64,000 nucleotides of DNA. Origin: Paraspadella gotoi (Eukaryota > Chaetognatha). A program made the position numbers and the translations under genes. Under the pieces are notes generated by a model that saw only the letters and a list, made by a program, of their open reading frames with translations, was not told the DNA's origin and did no database searches. Below are positions 1 to 10,425 of the stretch, piece after piece. The DNA lies in contig CM119270.1 in the NCBI GenBank assembly GCA_051294375.1, positions 20,668,417-20,732,416 on the forward strand, read 5' to 3'. Position 1 is the first letter of the stretch. The number at the start of each line of letters is the position of its first letter.

Positions 1-584
1 TTCTAAAAGGTATAATAGCACTTTTTTGAACCAAAAAAAGATGCAAGGCCTTTAGCATTTCAAAATAATAAACTGCATTAAAAATAAATATTAAAAATTA
101 AGGAAAACTAAATATGATTTTTTTCGCTATTTTTTATTTGAAGTAACAATATTTTTTGGCCTGTAACTTCTAAACGATTTGACCTACAAAAAAATGGAAG
201 GAAGCTACTGAAAAAAAATTCAATGTAGATCCGAAAACATTCTGATTTTTTAAATCAAATAATTTTCGAATAGATATCCTTTATTAAAAATGCTATATAC
301 TTTTTTCCTAGATAGTACATCCAAAGGTGTGAACGGCCTGAAGAAAGTGAATGACTCACAGAAGTGAATGACTCACAGAATTGAATGACTCACAGAAGCG
401 AATGACATCGAAGTGAATGACCCGATCGAAAGAATGCCTTCATCTTTGTCTTCATCTTTGTCGTCTTCGTCGCTTTTATTGTCGGCTTCATTGTCATTAT
501 TATTGTCGTCATTATCTTCTTCCTAAACGTTATAATTTTTTTGTTAATTTTCGTCTTCATTGTTGTCATTGTCATTATAGTCAT

Positions 585-1856
585 TAAGGTGTAGTGAAAG
601 TTACGTATGGAAATTCTAAAGGTCACTTAATGAACAACATACCATCAGTGAACATTAATTTGGTAAAAAAAATTAAATTTTAATGTTTTGAAGAGACAGT
701 TAATTATTGTTAATCAGTTTTAGTGATAGACCGTTCAATATAAGCAGTCCCCTGAAGCTTCGTGATCAGGCTGTAAACCAATGTTACAGGCGGCGTTTAG
801 CGCCCCGGTCCACTCTTAACTGCCAGACGACCACGCGGCTAAGAACCCCAAGACCTTTGGGTTGGGAGGCGAATGACTTGCCTCCGGCACAATGGCCGCT
901 GATGAATGGTTGGTGGTTTTAGTTCCACCATACATCCACCCCTACCCGTTAGGAAGATGTCTGTTGCCATCTCTTTCAGTGAATTGTTGTTGTTGGTGGA
1001 AAGTGCGTCAACCAAGTTGAGGGCAGTCGCACTGATGTGTTGTGGCGGAAGTCATTCGCCAGGATTGAGCATGTCGCTGAAAGTTGTTGTTGTTGCCGTT
1101 GTGTTCGGAAATTCGGGGCTCACCAAATGAAGAGACAAGTAATTATTGTTATCAGGTTAGTTGATAGAACTCGTTCAATATAAGCAGTCCCTGAGCTTCG
1201 GATCAGGCTGTAAACACATGTTTACAGGCGGGTTAAGCGCCCCGTCCCTCTTAATGCCAGGACGACCGACCGGGCTAGAACCCCAGACCTTTGGGGTTGG
1301 GAGGCGAATGACTTGGCCTCCGCGCCATCCTTAGTCCACCATAGTTTTTTAATTTTCGCAGTAGGCTATATTTTATATATAGTACTATCCTTAATAAAAT
1401 CGAAAAATTTAAATAGGCTTTTCTTAATTTTTATTGCAGATTTGAATTCCTCGTCAAAAGTTGATAAAAGAAAATTAAATTATTTTTAAAAATTCTTTCA
1501 TTAAGTGGGTTAAACTTAAAAAACTATATTTAATATATAAAAAAATAATTTTCAGCTTAAAATATAGCTTTTTTAAATTTTGACCCACTTAATGAAAGAA
1601 TTTTTTAAAAAGAGTTATATTTCTTTCTATCAACTTTTTATGACGAATCCAAATCTGCAAAAAAAAATCTTAGAAAAACTGTTTTGAAATTTTAACATTT
1701 ATTGCATTAGTACTAGTATAAATATGGCCTACTGCGTAAATTGTAAAATTTATTATAAATTTTTTTTATACATAAATGTTCATTAGTATAATGTTGTTCG
1801 TTCCTCACTTTAGAATTTTAATTAAAGTTAAAATTTAGAAATTTTACTACGCCTTA
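585..1856 (+). mobile_element. Foldback MITE, copy 1, split by a nested insertion
   Basis: The ends are TAAGGTGTAGTG and CACTACGCCTTA-type inverted repeats flanked by an 8-bp direct repeat ATAGTCAT (577-584 and 1857-1864). The interior is palindromic: CCCACTTAATGAAAGAA at about 1575 is the inverse of TTCTTTCATTAAGTGGG at about 1495. Without the nested insertion at 690-1343 the element is about 0.61 kb, matching the intact copy at 61273-61890. It has no coding capacity, so it would move only by an autonomous relative. An 8-bp target duplication is typical of hAT (and a few other) DNA transposons; the superfamily is inferred, not shown. Confidence 0.8.
690..1343 (+). mobile_element. Insertion with terminal direct repeats nested in the MITE
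   Basis: A 654-bp insertion interrupts the MITE at a GTTTT site that appears on both sides (685-689 and 1344-1348). It has long direct repeats at its ends, about 689-930 and 1128-1341. Both start TGAAGAGACA and end TCCACCA, and they share a GC-rich core with the CAGGCGG...AGCGCC hairpin and the GGGAGGCGAATGACTTG motif. About 200 bp lie between them. The shape resembles a terminal-repeat retrotransposon in miniature, but no convincing primer-binding site or polypurine tract is visible. A dimeric SINE is the main alternative. It is absent from the two other noisy copies of this locus. Confidence 0.5.
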
Positions 1857-2259
1857 ATAGTCATCTGTGTTTACATCGTTGTCGTCATCATCGTCATTAA
1901 CATCATCGTCGCCATCGTCGTCGTTGTCAACAGTGTATAATCATCATCGTACTATAATTCCTCATCATCTTCGTGGTCATCATCTTCTTTGTAATCGTCA
2001 TAAATATCATCATCATCTTCGTCAACATCTTCATAATCATAGTCGATGTCATCGAAAGTCATCGTCGTCATCTTTTTAGTCATTGTCATCGTCGTCTTTT
2101 GCCTTAAACGTCATTATTTTTTTTGTCAATTTTTGTCATTATTGTCATTTTCGTCCTCGTCATCTTCATCTTCGTCGTCGTCAACATCAACGAATTCGTT
2201 GAGGTTTTTTCCGTCATTTTCTCGCGATTGCTATTCCGGTCGGGAGAGGGATAAGGAAG

Positions 2260-2260
<1 letters not shown>

Positions 2261-2310
<50 letters not shown>
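2261..2310 (+). repeat. (GA)n microsatellite
   Basis: An almost pure GA tract inside the left repeat arm. The matching CT/GA tracts in the two inverted copies are shorter and interrupted. Confidence 0.9.
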
Positions 2311-2316
<6 letters not shown>

Positions 2317-2435
2317 TCATTTGCATCGAGTTTACATTAGAAATCTCATCTCGTCTCCCATCGTTGATGCTGATGTTTTTGTTGTTGTTTTGTTTTTTGT
2401 TTATGTTTTGTTTTAGTTTTCGTCGTTAATCTTCG

Positions 2436-2550
2436 TCGACAGGTGGCGTTTTGGGATGAAGGTTTCGATTAGCCGTGGAGAGGTCACTGGTTCGATTCCA
2501 ACGACAGCTTTTGTATCCCAATTACTATATATCTAACACTTAAAGAATCT
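2436..2550 (+). mobile_element. tRNA-derived SINE-like unit
   Basis: The unit contains a perfect RNA polymerase III B box, GGTTCGATTCC (2489-2499), and about 45 bp upstream an A-box-like TGGCGTTTTGGG. It then continues past a tRNA length into TTTGTATCCCAATTACTATA. The same sequence occurs inverted at about 7400-7562 and 13220-13382. It does not fold into a convincing tRNA acceptor stem, so it is not called as a tRNA gene. Because the three copies may represent one locus, the real copy number in the genome cannot be told from here. Confidence 0.5.
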
Positions 2551-2596
2551 CTGCACTGAATGAAAAAAAAAACTTCATTGCAAATTCGACGACGGG

Positions 2597-2647
<51 letters not shown>
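2597..2647 (+). repeat. (CT)n microsatellite
   Basis: About 25 CT units following the SINE-like unit. The homology to the other repeat copies ends here. Confidence 0.9.
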
Positions 2648-2650
<3 letters not shown>

Positions 2651-2651
<1 letters not shown>

Positions 2652-5365
2652 TAATATAAACATTAAATACAACAGGGACTGAATTTAATTATTATACATA
2701 AAAATATTTGTAAAGAGGTGAAAAAAAGTAACGAGAATGTAAGAGGACAAAAAGAGAAGAGGAGAGAGTCGCTAGTTCCTAAGCTAAACTCTTTATTCTA
2801 CTCTCACAACGTAAAAGCTATAACTATAACTTTGCTTCAAATGTAGGGCTTCCTCTAATCCTAAATAGTATTGTCTTATTGCAGTTATTTGAATTCACTT
2901 TCGCTCAAAACAGTTGATATATAAATCTCATTAATAATATAAATCTCATTAGTTAACAAATTCTTTACATAATGATTATGAGGTGTCTGTCACAATATCA
3001 AAAATTTAGTAAAAACACGCTTCACAACTCTCTGCTATAAATATTAAGAATACACAAACTTCAAATTGTTCCTATGCTAAAACGATGCTTTCTCCTTAAA
3101 TATTCAACTACCTACTTAACCATGCATAGTATACCATATTCTTGCAAAATATTAAGATCCGCTTACACATCATGTCTCATAATGTCAACTTATTATTTTT
3201 ATCGAGGCAGTAAATCGCACATCCAAAAAGCATCTGTGTCAACCCAAATTATCTTACGGCGCAAAAAACTCGTTTCTAAAGATAACTTTCTACTTATTTA
3301 TTTATATGGCATTAAGCTCACTGAGCTATAAGACGCGAATATGCGCCTTCTATCAGCGGTGCCACATTAGTATAATATTAGGATTGTATTATATAATGAA
3401 TTATGGTTTTAGTATACATGTAGAATGTTGTATCCAGGCATTGTGGGTAGGTAGAATTTATATGTTAGTTACGTTCTTCAACGTTTTAAGAATTTTAACG
3501 TTAAGAGAGAATTATAAATAATAGTCAAATATTTGTACTAACAGATATGCAGAGTTAAACACCTTAAATATGTCATTGGCATGAACCTGTAGTTTATCTA
3601 GAAAATACGTTGGTGTCGTCAGCATCGTCATTGAGAGCATCAGTGCGTACAATCGTCTGTGCTTTGTCACAGATCACAATCATGGCAATCGTACAATAAT
3701 ATTCCTGCATTCTCTATACATGCGTTCGGCTCATTGCGATCGCTCTCTCACTTTGTATAAATACAATACCACTACCGTCATAGAATATCATCCATCACTT
3801 TCCTTCTCTAGTACTAACATTCTATTACATCACACTACACTCTTATCCTAATCAATAAGCCGATACGCGGAGAATCCGTCCTACCACCGTTGCGAAATAG
3901 AATCGATACTATCGAGTCCTAGCTTCCTTTATTTCTCTATGGTCGCATATGGTCATTCCGTCCGCTTCTCTTAATATTGACGTCACTTAAACTGACTCAT
4001 TCTATTGCATTCCGGATGGTATTTGTTTTGAGTGCTAGATATATCTTTATTCGTCCATTATTGTCATTTTCGTCGCTCGTCTCCTCATTCTTCACTCTGC
4101 TATGCGTCAGTCGGTCAAGCGATCAACCGATATCTTCTGTTGCACGTGTTTCTTCCTCTTATGCTAGCATTCTTCTCCTTCTGCTTGAGCGCACCTCTGA
4201 GTCTCATTCTCTTCGCGCTCTTCGCGTGGCGAGCACCGCGCGCATTACCATGGAACTCTTCCTCCTCTTGCTCTGACGAGCCAGCAAGAGCAGATGTATG
4301 ATGTAGTCTGAATGAGCAGCGACGTATCTTCATGCGTACGACGTCATTGCGCATGCACGAGATCAGCTGACGCTCAGTAGCAGCATGAGCTAGAGAGAGA
4401 GAGAGAGCTTATCATACAAGAGCGCAGAATAATCATGTCAGGTTTGTCTTGGTTCGCCGTGCGCAATGCGTTGCCTTTCGCTACTCGCAGCTTCTTAGCA
4501 GTTCACGATATACTCAGTCTTCAATCTCATGCCGATCCAGCATTTTTTTCCCATATTCTTTTCTCCATCGTTTCTCCGGCATACTTACCGTCCGTCGATC
4601 TGCTCGATTCTTTCCTGTTTTCTCTTATTGGTTGTGTTGTTCTTGTCGAGTTTTTGTTTATTCTTCGCTTTGCTGTTTTCAGGTTTCCTTTCGGTCGTCG
4701 CTGCTTCTCCGTCTGGAATCATTCAATTTTTCGGCTTTCTCTGCTCTCGAGTTTCCTCCGTACATCCATCTGCCTCGTTGACAGGCCCATCCTCTTCTCG
4801 GCTGGAGGTGGGCCGTGTTGTGGGATGAAGGTTTTTCGAGTTTGAAGGTCATCATTTTTGCTCATTTGTCGTCATTCGTTTTTTTGGATTCTTTTGCATC
4901 GACTCTCCTGGTGGGCGGCTCAAGGCTGCTCCTCGATCAACGCATCGGGCACTAAGGTTTTATGGTGGGTCCGTGTGTCTTCGTGCGTGCGGCTAGAGTT
5001 CTCTACTTTTGGCTCCATCGAAAATGAACGGACCTACGGCTTTTGTATGCGCCCAACTTACCTTGATACGGTAATTTTGCTATCAGGTTAACAGGGAAGA
5101 AGAAAAGCTAAGGCTTAGACGAAATTAAAAAGATTGCTATCTTGATTTTGTTCTCTCTATCTCCTGGCGCAGGACACGAATAGAGATCGGAGAAAAAAAA
5201 ACACCGTTACCATAGCTAGCGAGGAGCATTGGCGCACGTCTCTCGACGGTCGTCTCAGCGGGCCGGGTCTAGGTCTCTCTCATCCTCTCGGCGGGTCTTT
5301 CTCGTCTCTTCCTCATTCGTCTCGTGCGGTCCGCCAGGTGTCCGTCGACCTTCCTCTCTGGATCG

Positions 5366-5419
<54 letters not shown>

Positions 5420-5439
5420 TCATATCTCCTCAGTATTTA
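2651..5439. other. Unique-looking intergenic region without a recognised gene
   Basis: Sequence of normal complexity, but no open frame resembles a protein family on either strand. The longest frames (about 100-136 codons near 4.4-4.8 kb) are serine/phenylalanine-rich and look like chance frames. A TATAAATA box-like element is at 3756-3763. A short GA run (4392-4408) and a CT run (about 5369-5416) are present, the latter ending just before a gap. A diverged transposable element cannot be excluded. Confidence 0.4.
3756..3763 (+). promoter_or_regulatory. TATA-box-like element
   Basis: TATAAATA in a moderately GC setting, followed by pyrimidine-rich sequence. It matches the TATA consensus, but no gene downstream is recognised, so it may be coincidental or part of an old retroelement. 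Confidence 0.15.
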
Positions 5440-5464
5440 NNNNNNNNNNNNNNNNNNNNNNNNN
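5440..5464. other. Assembly gap, 25 N
   Basis: A run of exactly 25 undetermined bases. The same length recurs at 12651, 18515 and 21776, so it is a conventional placeholder rather than a measured gap. Confidence 0.98.
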
Positions 5465-5760
5465 TTCATCCTCCTTCTTCTCCTCATCATTTTCTTTTCC
5501 TCCTTCTCCTCTTCCTCATCCTCCTCTTCCTCCTTTCTCTCCATCATTTTCTTCTTCTTCTTCCTCCTCATCTCCTCTTCCTCCTCTCTCCTCATCATTT
5601 TTCTTTTCCTCTTCCTCCTCGGAAGAGGAAAAGAAAAATGATGGAGAAGAGGAGGAAGAGCAGGATGAGGGAGAAGAGGAGGAAGAGGAGGATGAGGGAT
5701 AAGAGAAGGAAGATAGCATGAGGGAGAGGAAGAGGATGAGGAGAATGAGGAGGTAAGATT
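5465..5760. repeat. TCC-rich / GGA-rich foldback beside the gap
   Basis: A pyrimidine-rich half (5465-5620) is followed by its purine-rich inverse (5621-5750). Around the centre the arms are perfect over 23 bp (5593-5615 and 5621-5643) with a 5-nt loop, and then continue imperfectly. The open frames here are by-products. Confidence 0.7.
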
Positions 5761-5869
5761 ACAGCTCGAACATCCCATCCGGAATTTGGGTAAGTATCGC
5801 TTTGGAAAGAGGAACATCGCAGTTGGACAGAATGTAGATCCTTTACTGCAACGGGTGAGGTTCTCGTTG

Positions 5870-5960
5870 CTTATTGATTAGGATAAGGATTAGGGTAAAG
5901 ATTAGAGGAAGGGGTAGGGTATTGATTAGGGCAATGATTAGAATTAGGGTAAGCATTTCC
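5870..5960 (+). repeat. Degenerate TTAGGG-like tract
   Basis: GATTAGGGTAA, GGGTAGGGTATTGATTAGGG and similar short words recur with variable spacing. It resembles the variant telomere-like tracts at 18.9, 33.1, 43.2, 54.4 and 61.9 kb. It is too irregular to be a functional telomere. Confidence 0.5.
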
Positions 5961-6119
5961 CAATTTTCTAATCGTTCATGCCAGAATTTATGTTTAACTT
6001 TGATATTTAACATAGATTTATTCTTAAACGTATACATAAATCCCACACCGTAATCCATAATCCAAACCTAATCTTAAACCCTAATTGCTCATAGTCGGTC
6101 TGCGGGAATATAAATAATA

Positions 6120-6695
6120 GAGATTGGTTGGAAGGTAAGCTATTGATTGGATCGATAAATAGCTTGGTTGGATAATATATATTGGTTGGAAGGTAAGCTA
6201 TTGATTGGATCGATAAATAGCTTGGTTGGATAATATATATTGGTTGGAAGGTAAGCTATTGATTGGATCAATATATAGCTTGGTTGGATAATTGAGATTG
6301 GTTGGAAAGTAAGCTATTGATTGGATCGATATATAGCTTGGTTGGATAATAAAGATTGGTTGGAAGGTAAGCTATTAATTGGATCGATAAATTGCTTGGT
6401 GGGATACTAGAGATTGGTTGGAAGGTAAGCTATTGGTTGGATCGATAAATAGATTGGTTGGATAATAGAGATTGGTTGGAAGGTAAGCTATTGAATGGAT
6501 CGATATATAGCTTGGATAATAGAGATTGGTTGGAAGGTAAGGTATTGATTGGATCGATAAATAGCTTGGTTGGATAATAGAGATTGGTTGGAAGGTAAGC
6601 TATTGATTGGATCGATAAATAGCTTGGTTGGATAATTGAGATTGGTTGGAAGGTAAGCTATTGATTGGATCGATAAATAGCTTGTCTGGATAATG
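6120..6695 (+). repeat. 58-bp minisatellite, about ten copies
   Basis: Successive units start with TTGGTTGGAAGGTAAGC and end with AGCTTGGTTGGATAAT. The first starts are at about 6124, 6182 and 6240, giving a 58-bp period. Copies differ by a few substitutions and one has lost about 9 bp. The array ends in unrelated sequence at about 6700. Confidence 0.9.
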
Positions 6696-6785
6696 GGAAA
6701 AAGAGTCTCGATGACAGAAGAAAGAAAATAATGGAATCGGGATGAAGCGAAGGTCATTGAGGTCCAAGGAAGGGGGGGCGACGAC

Positions 6786-6818
<33 letters not shown>

Positions 6819-7320
6819 ATTATTAGAGAGAATGATGATTGATGGATGGATGATGATGATGATGAATGATGTAATGATGAGTGTTGAAGGTTAATCATGC
6901 CGGACGATGACGCACGATTGAACAAATGACGCGACGAAGACTAGAGCGATGACGACGATGACGACGATTGATCACGACTTTGATGTCACGGTTAGACAAT
7001 GATTTCGTCGAACAATGACAAGTAGAAAAAAAGTACGGCGAATTATAAAGATTAACGATGAATCAACTATACTGACACTCGACGGCAGAAAAAGACAACC
7101 GACGCCCGACAAAGATGACGGAGATGGTTTTTATGAGATTTTCTCGAAGGGAAATAACAACAACAACAACCAAGAACGACAATGAACACGTTGCTTTGCG
7201 AAAAAAAAAAACCACAACATAAAAAAGAGACGACGACGACACGAAAACGACGATGAAAACGAAGACGACGCGATCAATAAAGAAACGCCGAATGAGAGAG
7301 AGAGGAGAGAGAGGAGAGAG

Positions 7321-7367
<47 letters not shown>

Positions 7368-7399
7368 AGAGGCACGAGGATAGGACCGTCGTCGGAATT

Positions 7400-7562
7400 T
7401 GGGCATGGAAGTGTTTTGGTTTTTTCATTAGGCTCCAGGAGGATTCGTTTAAGTTGTTAGATATATTAGTAATTGGGATACAAAAGCTAGTCGTTGGAAT
7501 CGAACCAGTGACCATCTCCACGGCTAATCGAAACCTTTTGCATCCCAAAACGCCCACCTGTC
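7400..7562 (-). mobile_element. SINE-like unit, inverted copy A
   Basis: Reverse complement of the unit at 2436-2550. The B box reads GGAATCGAACC on the plus strand at 7497-7507, and the A-box side is at about 7545-7560. Confidence 0.45.
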
Positions 7563-8260
7563 GACGGAAAGATTTAAACGGGAGACTCGAAAACTAAAAA
7601 CATAAACATAACCAAACAACAACAACAACGATAGCAACCTCAACGATTCACGACGGAGATGAGATTTCTAATGTAAACTCGTGCAAAATGATCTCTCTTC
7701 TCTTCTCTTCTCTCTCCTTCTCTCTCTCTTATCTGCCTGCTGCTCCTTTCAATGTCTCTCGCTGCTCTCTCTGGGTCTTCCTTATTCCCTCTTCCCGCCA
7801 GACCGGAATAGCAATGTCGGCGAGGAAAAGTGACGGAACAGATACCTTCAACGGAATTTCGGTCTGGATGGTTGACGAACGGGGACGAGAGATGAAGGAT
7901 GACGAGGAGCGAAATGACAACTAATTGACAAAAATTGGAAAGAAACAAAAATTGACGGTTTAAGGGCCAAAAGACGACGTTGACACATGGACTAAAACAG
8001 ATGAAAAACAGCGACGCGAATTGATTTCAGATGATCGCATCGACTATGATTATGAGATTTGACTAAGATGAGTGATGATATTATAATGATGGATTGACAA
8101 AGAATTAATGATGACCGACGGAAGAGATGGAGGACGATTATAGTGACGTGGATTGAGTGTGATTATGCAGGCTGTTGGACAACGACGCACGATGGCGACG
8201 GATGGATCGTATTAGATGTGACAGATTGATGACGACAACGATGTAACACAGATGACGTAT

Positions 8261-8985
8261 TAAGGCGTCAAGTAAAATTTTCTTAATAGACTTAATATTC
8301 TGTGGGCGAATTAATTGTAAAAAATTCTAAAAGTGAGGAACGAACAACATTATAACTAATGGAACATTTATGTATAAAAAAATTTTTATAATAAAATTTA
8401 TAGCAATTTACCGGCAGTAGGCCACTATTTATACCTAGTACTAATGCAATAAAATGTTTAAAGTTTCAAAACAGTTTTTTCTTAAGAAAATTTTTCTTTT
8501 GGGCAGATTTGGAGTTCGTTCATAAAAGTGTGCTTTAGGACAAGAAATATAGACTCTTTTATAAAAATATCTTTCATTAAGTGGGTCTAAACCATTTTAA
8601 AAAAGGCTATATATTTTAAGAGGCTGAAAATTTGTTTTTTTATATATTACAATGATAGTTGTTTTTTTAAGAGTATTTAAACCGTCACTTAATGGAAAGA
8701 ATTTTTAAAATTAATTTATGATTTATTTCTTTTATCACTTTTGGACGAGGAATTCCAAATCTGCAATCTCAAAATTAAGAAAAGCCTATTTTAAAATAAT
8801 TTTCGACTTTTAGATTAAGGATAGGTACGTATATATTATAAATATAGCCGTACTGCCGTAAATTAAAAACCATAAAGTTAATATTTTTTTACAAATTAAT
8901 GTTTCACATGGATGGTATGTTGGTTATGAATTTTGACGCCTTTAGAAATTATCGCATACCGGTAACTTTCTGACTAACAACCTTA
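8261..8985 (-). mobile_element. Foldback MITE, copy in unit A
   Basis: Starts TAAGGCGT after GATGACGTAT and ends ...CCTTA. The flank is the reverse complement of the flank of copy 1 at 1857-1880, with one extra base, so this is the same insertion site seen in the opposite orientation. It carries no nested insertion. Confidence 0.6.
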
Positions 8986-10019
8986 ATTGAGCGTATAATG
9001 ACAATGACAACAATGGAAGACGGAAAATTAACAAAAAAATTTATAACGTTTAGGAAGAAGATTAATGACGACAATAATTAATGACAATGAAGCGAACAAT
9101 AAAATGCGACGAAGACGAGAAAGATGAAGACAAAGATGAAGGCATTTCTTTCGATCGGGTCATTCACTTCGATGTCATTCGCTTTCTGTGAGTCATTCAA
9201 TTCTGTGAAGTCATTCACTTCATGGTGAGTCATTCACTTTCTTCAGTCCGTTCACACCTTTGATTGTACTATCTAGGAAAAAAGTATATAGCATTTTTTA
9301 ATAAAGGATATCTATTCGGAAAATTATTTGATTAAAAATCAGAATGTTTTTCGGATCTACATTTGAATTTTTTTCAGTAGCTTAACCTTCCATTTTGTGT
9401 AGCGTCAAATCGTTTAGAAGTTACAGTGCCAAAAAATATTGTTACTTCAAATAAAAATAGCGAAAAAAATTTTTTTTTTTTCCACATATTTATTTAGGTT
9501 TTTTCCTTTTAATTTTTTAATATTATTTTAATGCAGTTTATATATAATAATATTTGCTTATCAATGGACTCCTAAAACATCTGTCTCTATGTCGGTTCCA
9601 AAATCTTTGTTTTGTTTCACCATTTATAAAGTCTTAATATACCTTTTACAAAGGATGTGAGAAAGACATTGCATCTAACCAAGACATTGGTGTCTGAAAG
9701 AATTTCCATTAAAGATGTTGATAAACATTTTCAACTGTCATAAATCCAATTTGCTGTACTGAGTAGCATGCCTCAGAGAAATGCGGCAGTAAGTCGATAG
9801 CCGAGGAGGGGTCCATACCAAATATGAGAATGTTTTACCCTGTTTTGTATCCGCCTTTTTATTGATAAATGAATTATTTATATCTTTTTGCCTAGATAGT
9901 ATATTGTATATATTTATTTTTTTCCTAGATAAAGTTAAATTTTTTTTAAATATTTCTCCCAAAGGAAATTGGGCATTAATCTTGTATTTTGGTTAAAATA
10001 TGAAAAATGAGATCAATAG

Positions 10020-10425
10020 TTATTCTCTTCTTCTCTCTTCTCTCTCTCTACTCTCTTCTCTCTCCATCCTCCCTATTCCCTTATTCTTTTCTTTTCTCCT
10101 TCTAATCTATTATATATATTTCTTTCTTCTCTTTTCCTCTTCTTCTCTCCCTTCTCCTCTCCCTTATCTTTCCTTCTGCTCTCTCCCTGTCTCGGTCTCT
10201 CTTACTTTTTTCCGCTTTAACTTCCCTCACCATCTCCCATATTCTTTATCTCATTTTCCCTCTGCCTTCACTCAGCATTTCTTTATTTCTCTTCCTTTTC
10301 TTTTACCTCTCTGTTCCTCTGTCTCCCTCTCTCCATGCTTATCTCCTTTTCATCCTTTCTCTCTCCCTCCCTCTCTCCTTTATCTCTTTCCCTCTCTCTC
10401 CCCCCTCACTCTCTTTCGTCGCTTC
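10020..10425 (+). repeat. Pyrimidine-rich block (unit A)
   Basis: About 400 bp of TCTC/TTCC/CCCT words with almost no purines; its noisy twin is at 15840-16250. It gives an open frame only because pyrimidine-rich DNA lacks stop codons. Confidence 0.8.

Larger units (their letters stand above)
1..2560 (+). repeat. Inverted copy of the composite repeat (left arm)
   Basis: This stretch reads as the reverse complement of about 7400-9640 and again of about 13210-15440. Landmarks in the same order are the GAATGACTCACAGAA short repeats (340-420), the GTC/ATC-rich tract (420-580), the MITE (585-1856), a second GTC/ATC tract (1866-2200), a GA microsatellite and the SINE-like unit (2436-2550). It differs from the two downstream copies by many one-base indels and by one 654-bp insertion (690-1343). 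It continues past the left edge of the window. No protein-coding gene is supported here; the open frames are by-products of low-complexity sequence. Confidence 0.75.

Noticed and set aside
2455-2525. Possible tRNA gene with a perfect B box
   Set aside because: No seven-pair acceptor stem or anticodon arm can be drawn, and the similarity continues beyond tRNA length in related copies, which fits a SINE better.
5870-5960. Telomere or subtelomere
   Set aside because: The TTAGGG words are irregular and interspersed and occur at several interior positions, so they are not a chromosome end.
6120-6695. CRISPR-like array
   Set aside because: The 58-bp units are contiguous without unique spacers and the window is animal DNA; it is a minisatellite.
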